Assembly (NCBI GenBank): GCA_003991915.1
Contig: RQTK01000668.1
Location: forward strand, 36,583 to 100,582
Source: Elysia chlorotica
Lineage: Eukaryota > Mollusca > Gastropoda > Plakobranchidae
Length of the DNA: 64,000 nucleotides
Reading direction: 5' to 3'
The notes beneath the pieces are model-generated. The model was not told the DNA's origin. It saw only the letters and a list, made by a program, of their open reading frames with translations, and did not search any database. Positions 30,451 to 42,754 of this stretch are shown one piece after another. The translations under genes were made by a program, and so were the position numbers. Within the stretch, counting starts at the first letter, position 1, and every line of letters starts with the position of its first letter.

Positions 30451-31319
30451 CAAGAATATCTGGATCAAGATGTTGCAGTTCGTGCGCTGCACTCTTCGCC
30501 AAGGTCACCGATAATAATTTTAACTATTAATTTTTTAATGGCCCATATTCAAAAGATAAAACAAATGGAGTCATGAAAACCTCAATGATTGTACTGTTTC
30601 TTATTTGTTTGTTATGCTTTGAGGAGATGGCGGACGTTCAACAAAACCCGCAGTTGCCTTAATTAAATTACAAAAAGAAGGCACTCACGGTGAGTGTGGC
30701 GACTTAGGCCAGAGCATCGCAACACAACATCTGGATCTGGATGTTAAAGTTCGTGCTCTGCATTCTTCGCCAAGGTCACCCATAAAAATTTAATTAAATA
30801 ATTTTTTTAATGACCCACATCCAAAAGATAAAGTAAATGGAGTTCTGTAAGCCTAGATTATTGTACTGCTTCCTACTTGTTTTTGATGCTTTGATGAGAT
30901 GCGGACGATCAACAAGATCCGCAGTTGCCTTAAATAATAAAAAAAAAGTGAAATAAAAAAGGCACTTAGATATATCGCGACCGATCGCCTTTTCTCTCAC
31001 GGTGAGTATGGCGACCTAACCCAGGGCGTCGCAACACAACATCTGGAACAAGATGTAACAGTTCGTGCGCTTCACTCTTTGCCAGGGTCACTCATAATAA
31101 GTATCATTATTTTTTTAAGGACCCACATCCACAAGATAAAGGTGAATGGAAATATATGTAAGTCTAGATCATTGTACTGTTTGCGCCTTGTTGTTGATGC
31201 TTTCAGGAGAGGCGGGCGTTCAACAGACTCTTTAGATCTACACTTCATTGTTTGCTGTAAATTTGCCATTGTTGGACTGGTGAGCTATTCGAACTTTAAA
31301 TTATTCGATCGTGCTGGTG
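30451..31319 (+). repeat. unclassified ~350-bp repeat, copies b, c, d in tandem
   Basis: Copies at about 30451-30660, 30665-30935 and 30958-31319 share CAGTTCGTGCGCTGCACTCT and an AT-rich core. Copies b and c end GCAGTTGCCTT; only a and d keep the longer 3' part. Confidence 0.75.
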
Positions 31320-31429
31320 ATTATTTCAATACTAGTAATTGTAGTATTGTCGTGGTGGATAATCGTCGTAGTTGTAGTTATAGCACATATGTATTTCTTT
31401 TTCCATATCTTTATCTCAATCCCTCTTTC

Positions 31430-31545
31430 TTCTTTACTCTCTCTCTCTCAACCTCTGTCCCACTCTTTCTGCCTTTCTCTCTCCCTCTCTTCTTGTAGCT
31501 CTCCCTGTCTCTCTCTCTCACCCCCGCTGATCTCAGTTTTTAGCC
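31430..31545. repeat. CT-rich microsatellite
   Basis: Interrupted CT/CCCT repeats; the short open frames here are artefacts. Confidence 0.8.
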
Positions 31546-32030
31546 ATAGATTTCTATTAATAACAACATGTGGTAGCAGCAGTTTAATATACAATCAATT
31601 TGCACATGATTACCGATCGTAATCAAAATTAAGGATCTCCCTCAATCGCAGGTGACACACCTCTGCCCTGAGCTTCATTAAACAGAGAGTGTAATACATG
31701 TACAACTATAACGCAAGACTGCCATAGCGTGTTACTGTTATTATCTCTTAATTTCTGTTTTATTAGCGGTGTAGAGTGATGTATAACATGAGCACATCAA
31801 TACATTCTCAAGAATCAATATTGAGAATATCATTTTCATGCAGACAATTTCGATCGGTTTGTACTAGTAACAGCTTTTTCAGTGTTTCAATGATAATGCG
31901 CCAGTCACAGTGTATAGAGTTGGATTTTTTAAAGGTGTGCTGGTGTGGTGGTTATGGGGTATGGCCCTGTAAAAACACAGCCACTCTGGGAGAACACAAT
32001 GTTGGTGGCCGCTTTGATGCGCGACGGGAT
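31546..32030. other. intergenic DNA, nothing recognised
   Basis: No coding or repeat signal. Confidence 0.5.
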
Positions 32031-32031
32031 G

Positions 32032-32275
32032 CGCGGTGGCCCTGGGTCAAAACATCGGCTTCCGACGCAAAAGGGTCGAGTTCGAGCCCTGTCGATTTCG
32101 CTCCCTACTGGTTGGGTCGGTGTCAGTTTAATGTGAACATCTGAGACAGGAGTCATGGTATCCCCGGCCTATCTCGTGTGTGGCAGCACATAAAATTGTC
32201 AGACGTCATTTTTAGGACCCTTCGACAAAATAGCCTACTATTATAGTGCTGATATGGATGTTAAACCAACTCAAC
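32032..32275 (+). mobile_element. tRNA-derived SINE, copy 8 (near complete)
   Basis: Head with AACATCGGCTTCCGACGCAA and GAGTTCGAGCCC, body, and tail GTTAAACCAACTCAAC followed by an AAC-repeat extension. Confidence 0.9.
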
Positions 32276-32389
32276 AACAACAACAACAGCTTTGATGAAG
32301 AAAGAGCTCACCATTCACACAGGACTAGCGCGAGCGTCACGGTCTGTCTGTGTGTGACTCTGAGTGTGTTTTGGTGTCATTAAAATAAT

Positions 32390-33335
32390 GAATTTTCATA
32401 ACAATACATGAAACAGGTGTGCCATCTCTACAAATAATGTACATAAAGATCCATTTATACATGACTTTTGATGTAAATATCCATTGTACAGTGCGATTAT
32501 TAAACTTCGTTAATATGCGAGACTGGTGAATGAATAGAACGGTCGTTAATATAAAAGGATATAAATATGTAAAAGAAGATCCTGTTTGTTTTAGACAGGC
32601 ACCCCGCGGTGTTGAGCCTGTACTGCTAATCATGGACTCACAGCCATCTAAGGAGAGTCATACTATGAGGCTAAGGCCAGAACCAGACTGATGCTGGTAG
32701 GTGGGTTGTTGATGAGTTCTTAAGTTGGTTTAACGTCCAACATCAGCAATATATAGGCTATATTGGTGTCTGACAATTTTATCTTCTGCCACACACGAGA
32801 CAGGGCAGGGATACCATAACTCCTGTCTCAGCTGGCCATAATAAACTGACACCGACCCAACCAGTAGGGAGCGCAATCGCCAGGGCTCGAATCCAGACCT
32901 TTTTTATCGGAAGCCGATGTTCTACCCCAGGACCACCGCGCCACCCACTGGTGGCTGGGGTGAGGCTGTGGCTTCTGTATGAAACCCTCTTGTGTTTTTT
33001 ACCCTCGGTCTGACTGCGCGAACAAATACAAGAGGGTTATATAAATAACCCAGTCCAGCCACAGCCCCACCCCAGCCACCAGCGTCAGTCTGGTTCTGGC
33101 CTTAGCCTAATAGTATGACTCTCCTTAGATGGCTGTGCGTTCGACTCTATGATGAGCAATGCAAGCTCAATACTTGGAAGCCTGTCTAAAAAACAGGATT
33201 TACATAGTAAATGCACATATTTTATATCCTATTATATTAACGACCGTTTTGTTCACTAGTCTCGCATATTAACGAACATTAATCGCACTGCATAATGGAT
33301 ATTTACATAATAAGTGATGTATTGTAATTAGTTTT
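32390..33335. repeat. large imperfect inverted repeat (fold-back element)
   Basis: Left arm about 32390-32705 and right arm about 33050-33335 are reverse complements with moderate divergence (for example TTAATATGCGAGACTGGTGA against CACTAGTCTCGCATATTAA). An inner pair lies at about 32945-32996 and 33029-33085. SINE copy 9 lies between the arms. No transposase seen. Confidence 0.8.
32722..32947 (-). mobile_element. tRNA-derived SINE, copy 9
   Basis: Near-complete minus-strand copy inserted in the loop of the fold-back element. It lacks about 20 bases of the body near the tail. Confidence 0.9.
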
Positions 33336-33731
33336 CGAGCGCTAGGCCTGTTTTCAAAAGATCAATGATGTGAGGCCTTAAGCTAGATCGGGAAGTCAAA
33401 TTAACGTCGCCTATTTTATAAAATTGATATTTACAGCTAAAGTAAGTCTGTTAACCATAAGTTGTGTTAAACAATGTTATTTTTTTTTCGTTTTTTTATA
33501 CTTGTGCAGAGTGTAGCATGCTAGGGCGCTTTGGGAGAATTTTATAAAGGTGAGTTTTTATATCTTGTATTATCTACATTGATAAAAAATTTGATAAGGT
33601 TTGATTGCTTATTAATTTATATAATTACACACATTGGGCAGTCCTTTACTGTTAAGTATTTTACTCAGGTAGATAGTTTTGTGTAGCTTTAGAAAAAAAA
33701 ATCATGGCCTCATAAATATGACTGTGTTTAT

Positions 33732-33832
33732 AGGTATCCCCTTATGTGATGGCACGTAAAGTTGTCAGACGTTAGTCTTGGGGCCCATCAACAATATAGC
33801 CTATATAGTTTTGACGTTGGATGTTAAGCTAA
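33732..33832 (+). mobile_element. tRNA-derived SINE, copy 10 (3' fragment)
   Basis: Body end and tail (GTTGTCAGACGTTAGTCTTG, AACAATATAGCCTATATAG). Confidence 0.8.
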
Positions 33833-34049
33833 CAACCTACAAAAGAGTTCACAGTTATAGCTGACGAAAGAGTACTGGAGCTGGGGAAAAACAACGAAAA
33901 AAGTACTAGGTGCTTTTATTTTGTGCAGAACATATACCCAATAAAAAGAAAGTTTACCTGGGTGGTTGACTTGAAAATGTATCTTTTGGGTGGGAAACAA
34001 AACAGGTGTGACACAAGATTGTCCTGTTATTTTTGTTCTGTTGCTGTTT

Positions 34050-34745
34050 TTGTAGCACGGGGTTATAGTATCATAAATCCTGAAGTTTGTATGGTGTTGT
34101 CGTTAGTACATCCTGATGTTTTTGTGGTGTTGCAGGCTATAGTATCATAGATCGTGATGTTTTTGTGGTACTTTGGATAGTATCATAGATCGTATAGTTT
34201 TTTTTGTGCTGTTGCTGGCTATAGTATCATAGATCGTGATGTTTTTGTGGTGTTGCTGGCTATAGTGTCATAGATCGTGATGTTTTTGTGGTGTTGCTGG
34301 CTATAGTATCATAGACCGTGTTAATTTTGTGGTGTTGCTGGCAATAGTATAATAGATCGTGATGTTTTTGTGGTGTTGCTGGCTATAGTATCATAGATCT
34401 TGATGTTTTTGTGGTGTTGCCGGCTATAGTATCATAGATTGTGATGTTTTTGTACTGCTGCATGCTATAGTATCATAGACCGTGTTAATTTTGTGGTGTT
34501 GCTGGCAATAGTATAATAGATCGTGATGTTTTTGTGGTGTTGCAGGCTATAGTTTCATAGATCGTGACGTTTTTGTGGTGTTGCCGGCTATAGTTTCATA
34601 GATCGTGACGTTTTTGTGGTGTTGCCGGCTATAGTATCATAGATCGTGATGTTTTTGTGGTGTTGCCGGCTATAGTATCATAGATCGTGATGTTTTTGTA
34701 CTGCTGCATGCTGTAGTATCATAGATATGTTTTTTTGTGGTGCTC
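34050..34745. repeat. minisatellite upstream of the sulfatase, ~42-bp unit
   Basis: About 15 units of ATAGTATCATAGATCGTGAT plus TTTTTGTGGTGTTGCTGGCT. Confidence 0.95.
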
Positions 34746-34764
34746 TTAGATAGTATCATATAAT

Positions 34765-34816
34765 TATTGTGTTGTTTTTGTTGTTCTTGTTGTTGTTGTT
34801 GTTGATGAAGTTATCG

Positions 34817-34869
<53 letters not shown>

Positions 34870-34870
34870 C
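34765..34870. repeat. (TTG)n microsatellite
   Basis: About 100 bases of TTG repeats, 180 bases before the sulfatase start codon. Confidence 0.95.
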
Positions 34871-35046
34871 TGGTCCAGTTGACTTTAGTATCACAGGTGG
34901 TGCTGGTTTTTTTGTTATTGTGGTCCGGGTGGCTATGTTGTTCCTACTGCAATTTCAACATAACAACTTGCCCACTTAATACTAGATACATGTAACTATT
35001 TTCTCTTCATTGCTTAAATTACAGTTCTTATAAACCTGATTTCACA

Positions 35047-35197
35047 ATGTTTTCCCAGATGACAGACTGCCAGCGTAATGTGCGATATCCGACAACGGTA
35101 GCAATGCTGTTTTCTCTGTTGTTGCTGTTGCCCGCAGTGGTTCAAGCTGAATCGCCAAAAAAGCTCAACATCGTCTTTGTTGTCGCAGACGACCTCG
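35047..35197 (+). CDS. ARSB: sulfatase exon 1 (signal peptide, DD metal site)
   Basis: Encodes MFSQMTDCQRN... with hydrophobic core MLFSLLLLLPAVVQA (residues 20-34) and KLNIVFVVADDLG; phase 1 out at GTGAGT. Met20 at 35104 is an alternative start giving a more usual signal peptide. Confidence 0.85.
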
Positions 35198-38100
35198 GTG
35201 AGTCACGTGATAAGTGTCTCCCCATCCAGTTGGCCGATAGCGCCAACACACGGGGCGGTATTGTCGTCTCTGTCACACGGTGAAGAATCCATTCAGACAA
35301 ACACTTGTCTACGTGTGGTGCAGATCCTTGGTTTTGGCTTCTTGGTGCCATTGGACTCACAGAGACTTCTTAAAATAATGTTGTTCATTGTGGCATAATA
35401 TTATTTATTTTGTCTTCTTAGAGCCATTGGCGCCACTAAGTCTTTAAAAAATATTTTTTTTTAATTGCGACATAACCATTTGTTTTGGCTTTTAACTGTG
35501 ACAGTATTACTTGTGTTGGTTCCTTGGAGCAATTGGAGCCAAAGTCATTTTAACAATTATAATGTTGTTAATTGTGTTGTTATAATTTGTTTTGTCTTCT
35601 TAGTGCCATTGGAGCCATCAAGTCTTTTGAAAACAATGTTCTAAATAATATTGTGATATATTATTTTTTTTGTCTTCTTAGAGCCATTGGGGACACCAAA
35701 TCATTGTAACATAATGTTGTTTATTGTGATATACATGTATTATTGGTTGTGTCCCCATGTAACTCCAGGCTTAGCATATCCACCAACCCTCCCCCTTTTC
35801 CCTTTCAAATCTAACACACCATGGTTTTTTTTTTACGTGTGTCCCCAGGTTGGAACGACATCGGCTTCAACAACCCCCAGATCCGAACCCCCCACCTTGA
35901 CCAGCTGGCGCGAGAGGGGGTCATCCTGAACCAGAACTATGTCCAGCCGCTCTGCTCGCCGTGAGTGATCTGGCCGCTGTAAGGGTGCGGCCCAGTCAGG
36001 CTTCCTTACTTAAGACAAGGCTAGACATGGAACTTCCATAACAACAACAACAACAACAAAAGCAATACAAACTACAATGAAAATTTTTACTACAGTAAAA
36101 TATTTAAGACATCAAGACAAAAAATGTTTAAAGGAACATGTCGTTTTTGAGGAGTCTAATGTTCAAACAGTTGCTTTGTGTCTGCTCTGTAATGTTTTCT
36201 ATGTCACCGGGTTTCTTTTTCTCTATGTACTCTATAATGTTATCTATATCATCAGTTTTCTCTTTCTCTGTGTACTCTATAACGTTGTCTATATCATCAG
36301 TTTTCTCTTTCTCTACCTACTCTATAATGTTGTCTATATTATCGTTTCCTCTTTCTCTATGTACTCTATAATGTTGCCTATATCATCAGTTTCCTCTTTC
36401 TCTATGTACTCTATAATGTTGCCTAGATCATCAGTTTCCTCTTTCTCTACGTACTCTATAATGTTGCCTATATCATCAGTTTCCTCTTTCTCTATGTACT
36501 CTATAACGTTGCCTACATCATCAGTTTTCTCTTTCTCTATGTACTCTAGAATGTTGCCTATATCATCAGTTTCCTCTTTCTCTACGTACTCTATAATGTT
36601 GCCTATATCATCAGTTTTCTCTTTCTCTATGTACTCTATAACGTTGCCTACATCATCAGTTTTCTCTTTCTCTATGTACTCTATAATGTTGCCTATATCA
36701 TATGTTTCCTCTCTCTCTACGTACTCTAGAATGTTGCCTATATCATCAGTTTTCTCTTTCTCTATGTACTCTATAACGTTGCCTATATCATCAGTTTTCT
36801 CTTTCTCTATGTACTCTATAACGTTGCCTATATCATCAGTTTCCTCTTTCTCTATGTACTCTATAACGTTGTCTATATCATTAGTTTTCTCTTTCTTTAC
36901 GTACTCTACAACGTTGCCTATATCATCAGTTTCCTCTTTCTTTACGTACTCTACAACGTTGCCTATATCATCAGTTTTCTCTTTCTCTATGTACTCGATA
37001 ATGTTGCCTATATCATCAGTTTGCTTACTCTCTATGTACTCTATAATGTTACCTATATTATCGTCTTCTCTTTCTCTATGTACTCTATAACGTGGTCTAT
37101 ATCATCAGTTTTCTTTTTTTCTCTACTTCCCCAGCTCCCGGGCGTCTCTGATGACGGGCGTGTACCCTTTCCGCCTGGGACTGCAGGTAAGTCACGTGGT
37201 CCTGGGCCTGGTGAATCTGTGCTCTAAACACTTACAGTCATGCAGTTTTCTGTGAACTTCTGTTTTGGATGTAAAAGGCCTCGACTTCTTATATATATTT
37301 CAATTTAAATTATTATCCTAGGCGTAAAAAGACTCACTTTACATTTCTAAGAGTTTTTTTTCCCAATTAAAAAGTATGTTTTCTACTACAGATACTGCTT
37401 TTCCCCACGGTAGAGAATCAGAGGATCTCCTTTTTTCACGATAAACAAACCCCTCTTTTTGCTGAACTTATATAAGAAAATTAATCGCTACACACGCAGC
37501 GTCCCTAAGCCGAGTTAAATTTGTAAAGACAAAACGTAGGCCTATCTGTAACAATGAACCCTGAAATCAATAACACAGTAGCGGGTCAGCCCATAAAACA
37601 GACATTTGAGCAGCTCAAGCATAAAACCAACAGATGCTTAGTTCGATTATTGACTTGCAATCGTGTCGTGATTCAGCTTGAAGATGTGTGACAACTGTAA
37701 CACATCGAGAAAACAAATTCAAAAGTAATAAATATCTAACTACAACGCCCTGCTTTTTATGGATAGTATAGATCTGCAGGTACAATCGTGCGGATATTGT
37801 TGTTTTTGTTGCTGTTGGTTTTGTTGTTGCAGCTGCTGTTTTTTGTTGTTGTTGCTTATTTCCTTTTTTGTTGCATTTATTACTTAAGTTAACGAGTTTA
37901 TGTTGTCAGTGGAATTCATACATTTATAATAAACATATTGGAAACGGTTTTTACTGATCGATTTTATTTTTTTTTGTTTTGTTTTTGATATCGTAGTTGC
38001 TCTTGTTGATTTTGTCGCTGCTGTTGTTGTTGTCGTTGTTGACTTTGTTTTAGCTGTACTTAAACCCTGTACAATGTGCCCCTCCCCCTCCACTCACCAA

Positions 38101-41100
38101 GCATGGAGTGATCCTGCGAGGGCAGCCCGTGTGTGTTCCCCTCAACAGGACGTTACTGCCAGAGGTTCTGCAGCGCGCCGGCTACGCAACTCACATAGTG
38201 GGCAAGTAAGTCACGTCACGCATGTCACGCACGTCTACGTGATGGGCAATTTAGTCACGTCACGCATGTCTACGTGATGGTCAAGTAGGTCACGTCACGC
38301 ACGTCTACGTGATGGGCAAGTAGATCACGTCACATATGTCACGCACGTCTATGTGGTGGGCAATTTAGTCACGTCACGCATGTCTACGTGATGTGCATTT
38401 AAGTTATTTCACGCACGTCTACGTGATAGGCAAGTAAGTCAAATGACGCACGTCTACGTGATGGGCAAATAAGTCACGTCACTCACGTCACGTGTGTTTA
38501 CTTCATTGGCAAGTAAGTCACGTTACGCATGTCTACGTGGTGGGCAAGTAAATCACACCAGCCACGTCTACGTGATGGGAAAAAGTCACGTCACGCATGT
38601 CTACGTGATGGGCAAGTAAGTCACGTCATGCATGTCTACGTGGTGGACAAGTAGGTCACGTCACACATGTCACGCACGTCTACGTGGTGGGCAAGTAAAT
38701 CACACCAGCCACGTCTACGTGATGGGAAAAAAGTCACGGCACGCACGTCTACGTAGTGGGCAAGTAGGTCACGTCACGTACGTCTACGTGATGGGCAATT
38801 TAGTCACGTCACGCAGGTCTAAGTGATGGACAAGTAAGTCACGTCATGCACGTCTACGTGGTGGACAAGTCACGCATGTCTACGTGGTGGGCAAGTAAGT
38901 CACGTCACGCATGTCTACGTGATGGGCAAGTAAGTCACGTCACGCACGTCTTCGTGATGGTCAAGTAAGTCACGTCCCACAAGTCACGCACGTCTAAGTG
39001 GTGGGCAAGTAAGTCAGATCACGCATGTCTACGTGATGGTCAAGTAAGTCACGTCCCACAAGTCACGCACGTCTAAGTGGTGGACAAGTAAGTCAGGTCA
39101 CGCATGTCTACGTGATGGGCAAGTAAGTCACGTCACACATGTCTACGTGGTGGACAAGTAAGTCACGTCACACATGTCTACGTGGTGGACAAGTAAGTCA
39201 CGTCACACATGTCTACGTGGTGGACAAGTAAGTCACGTCACACATGTCTACGTGGTGGGCAAGTAGGTCACGTCACACATGTCTACGTGGTGGACAAGTA
39301 AATCACGTCACACATGTCTACGTGGTGGACAAGTAAGTCACGTCACACATGTCTACGTGGTGGGCAAGTAGGTCACGTCACGCACGTCTACGTGGTGGGC
39401 AAGTAGGTCACGACACACATGTCACGCACGTCTATGTGATGGGCAAGTAAGTCACGTTACGCACTTTTACGTGACAGAAGTTCCGAAGTAGGTCAGGTCA
39501 CGTCCTATTACTACATGCAGAAGTAGGTAACATTTCAACGCAATTAAGCGGCCCAACTCGTGGTGTTAAAGAAGATCATTTTAAATGACCTCTTACACAA
39601 ACGTGTGATTATTGTCAATGTCATTTTGCAAAATAAAGTTTTATCCATAGCATCTACTAATAGGATAATGAAGTGTATGTTAGTAAAAGGAAAAGAGAGA
39701 GAGTGAGAGAGAGAGAGAGAGGGAGAGAGAGAGAGAAAGAGATGGCACATGGGGTTCTGTGACTGTAACAGTAACTTTCATCCTTGTCCAGATGGCACAT
39801 GGGGTTCTGTGACTGTAACAGTAACTTTCATCCTTGTCCAGATGGCACATGGGGTTCTGTGACTGTAACAGTAACTTTCATCCTTGTCCAGATGGCACAT
39901 GGGGTTCTGTGACTGTAACAGTAACTTTCATCCTTGTCCAGATGGCACATGGGGTTCTGTGACTGTAACAGTAACTTTCATCCTTGTCCAGATGGCACAT
40001 GGGGTTCTGTGACTGTAACAGTAACTTTCATCCTTGTCCAGATGGCACATGGGGTTCTGTGACTGTAACAGTAACTTTCATCCTTGTCCAGATGGCACAT
40101 GGGGTTCTGTGACTGTAACAGTAACTTTTATCCTTGTCCAGATGGCACATGGGGTTCTGTAACAGTAACTTTTATCCTTGTCCAGATGGCACATGGGGTT
40201 CTGTAACTGTGACTTTTAAACGGTTTAAACCCTCTTTTGGTGTCTTTCCAGACATCTTAGCTCTGACTTTTATCTTTGTCCAGATGGCACATGAGCTTCT
40301 GTAACACTAACAGTGACTTTTATCCTTGTCCAGATGGCACATGGGGTTCTGTGACTGGCGTTGCACGCCCACCTATCGCGGCTTCGACACGTTCTACGGC
40401 TTCCTCAACTCCATGGAGGAGTACTATACAAAGACGTACCGTAGGTCTCCAGAATCAGTAGCAGTAACTAAGTAATAGATTGCAGTAAGCACAACTTCGC
40501 GGTAGCTTGCGACTCTTCTTAAGCCTTCTTATTGTCATATTGCTACGATTGTAAGCTACCACGACGTTGTACATACCACGCATAGTGTATAATAAACAAG
40601 TAGAGTAACACACCGGGATAAAAATAATCATATAGAAATACTAGAGTACTTACATTGTGCATAATATAAGGAAAACATTGGGTTTTTTTCAAACCAAACG
40701 TCATTATTTACAATTTTATATATTATATATGCTGACTGCGAAGACTTTAGAGACAATGGTTCTAGTGAGGCAGAATGATTTTTTGGGCTTACAGAGTTAC
40801 CCAATAGGCTGATGACAGCTTGCGCGTCATGGTGAGAATGTCTTTAGGTGGCATGATGCCAATATAGCTTGACCAACAAAATAAGGAATTTTACGACATC
40901 ACCTACGCTTAAAGACCTGAAGATGTCACTAAGATATTAAAAAAATAATGTACATACACGACCCTAGTAAATCTCTATCGTTGAGGGAGATGTTGATAAC
41001 ATTTATATTCATACACCTTAGTACAGTTATGTTTTTTAACGAAGATGTTGTCTACATATTTATGACCTTAGTAAAGCTTTGTTATTAAGGAAGATCTCTG

Positions 41101-42063
41101 CATATACCTGACCTTAGTAAAGTCATTTTTTTAACGGAGATGCTTTTTAGATATATACATGACCTTGGTAAAGTTATGTTATTTAGGAGGATGATAGGAG
41201 GATGGTTATTTACAAAGAAGACATGACAATAATTCTTCTACCTATTTTTATTTCCTTTTGCGCTTGTTTAGACGGGGGTTTCGACTTCAGAGACCAAAAG
41301 CGTGTGGTGCGATCAGCGAATGGGACTTACTCTACTGTGAGTTGAACATTAAATTTTATCTCCAAGACAATCACGTTTTTACATCTTTATGGTTTGAACT
41401 TCAGTATGTCGAAAGTCTAGCTGTTTCATATTAATCCAGCAGTGTATGAAAGTTTATGACAAAAACTATAAAAAAAGAACAAATTAATTATCATTTCCAA
41501 ACTGATGGCTAGTTCTTATAGAAGAATGGATCTTTCACGTGATTTGTATTTCCGACCGATTTATTTTATATAAATGTTTTGTTCACGAAAAAAACGTGCT
41601 TTTGTCAATTTTATCTGCTCCTACCAAACCTGGTTTTTAAAAAGGTAAAACTTCGGATCGTTACATAAATTCGGTTTGATCGCTTCCTGTGCGTGGAGAA
41701 AATATTGAAGACAATCTGAGGTAATCTGGTTTTTTTATGTTTTGTTTAGACAGTACCTGTACATGGAAATAATTAATCTGAGATAATTTGTTGATGTTTT
41801 TTATTTGTAGTACCGGTTCATGGAGATAATTTGAGATAATCTGTTTTTCATGTTTTGTCTGTACAGTACTTGTACACGGAGAGAATCCGCAAGATCATCC
41901 GAGAGCACGACACGAGTCAGCCCCTGTTCCTGTACCTACCGTTCCAGAATGTGCACGAGCCGCTAGAGGTAGGTCTAGGCCTGGGGCTTAGTTTGGTGTG
42001 AGGGGGTCTTATTAAGATTAACTGTTTGCAGTAGGGAAACAATCACATCACTATGTCTGTCTG

Positions 42064-42106
<43 letters not shown>

Positions 42107-42713
42107 ATGTTTTTCTCTGTTTCTTGTTGTCTTTGTCTGTCTCTCTGTCTCTGTCTTTTTCCATGTCCGTGTGTCTTTCTGTCTGTCTGTCTGTCTCTTA
42201 ATAGTACTTTAAAATGCCATTATGTCAAGGGTAATAATCAAAACGGGTTTACTTGTAAAGTACAGTTACATCCCTTAGTTTGTTTGGTTTTTCTTCAGAC
42301 GGCCGTTATGAGGAAAAAAAATTGTAATTATCACTGTTCATAGTTACTAGCTTTTTGTTTTTGTTTTTGTGTGACTTTTTTTTTATAATTCAGGTGTGTT
42401 TTTTTATAATTAATTTGAATACAGACCTTAATCTGCCTTGTAGTTGGAGTTCACAAAAAAAAATTAATGACAAGAATATGCGTTTTCCTGTTAGAGAGAA
42501 ATAGAGAAATAGAGATAAAGACAAATAGATAGGTAGGTAAAGAGGTACATAGATGGATACGTAAAGGAGATACATGGATACCGGATAGGTGGCGAGAGCT
42601 ATTCTTTTCATAAAGTTTTTTTATGAAGTCCAGATTTCTGATGTATCTGCTAAATAAAAAAATATTATATAAAAAACTGTTATAATCAGAAACCCACTGT
42701 GATTCACCCCATG

Positions 42714-42754
<41 letters not shown>

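Noticed and set aside
36077-37090. 337-codon open frame rich in SSVFSFSMYS repeats
   Set aside because: A 45-bp minisatellite in a sulfatase intron; the period is a multiple of three, so the frame stays open by chance.
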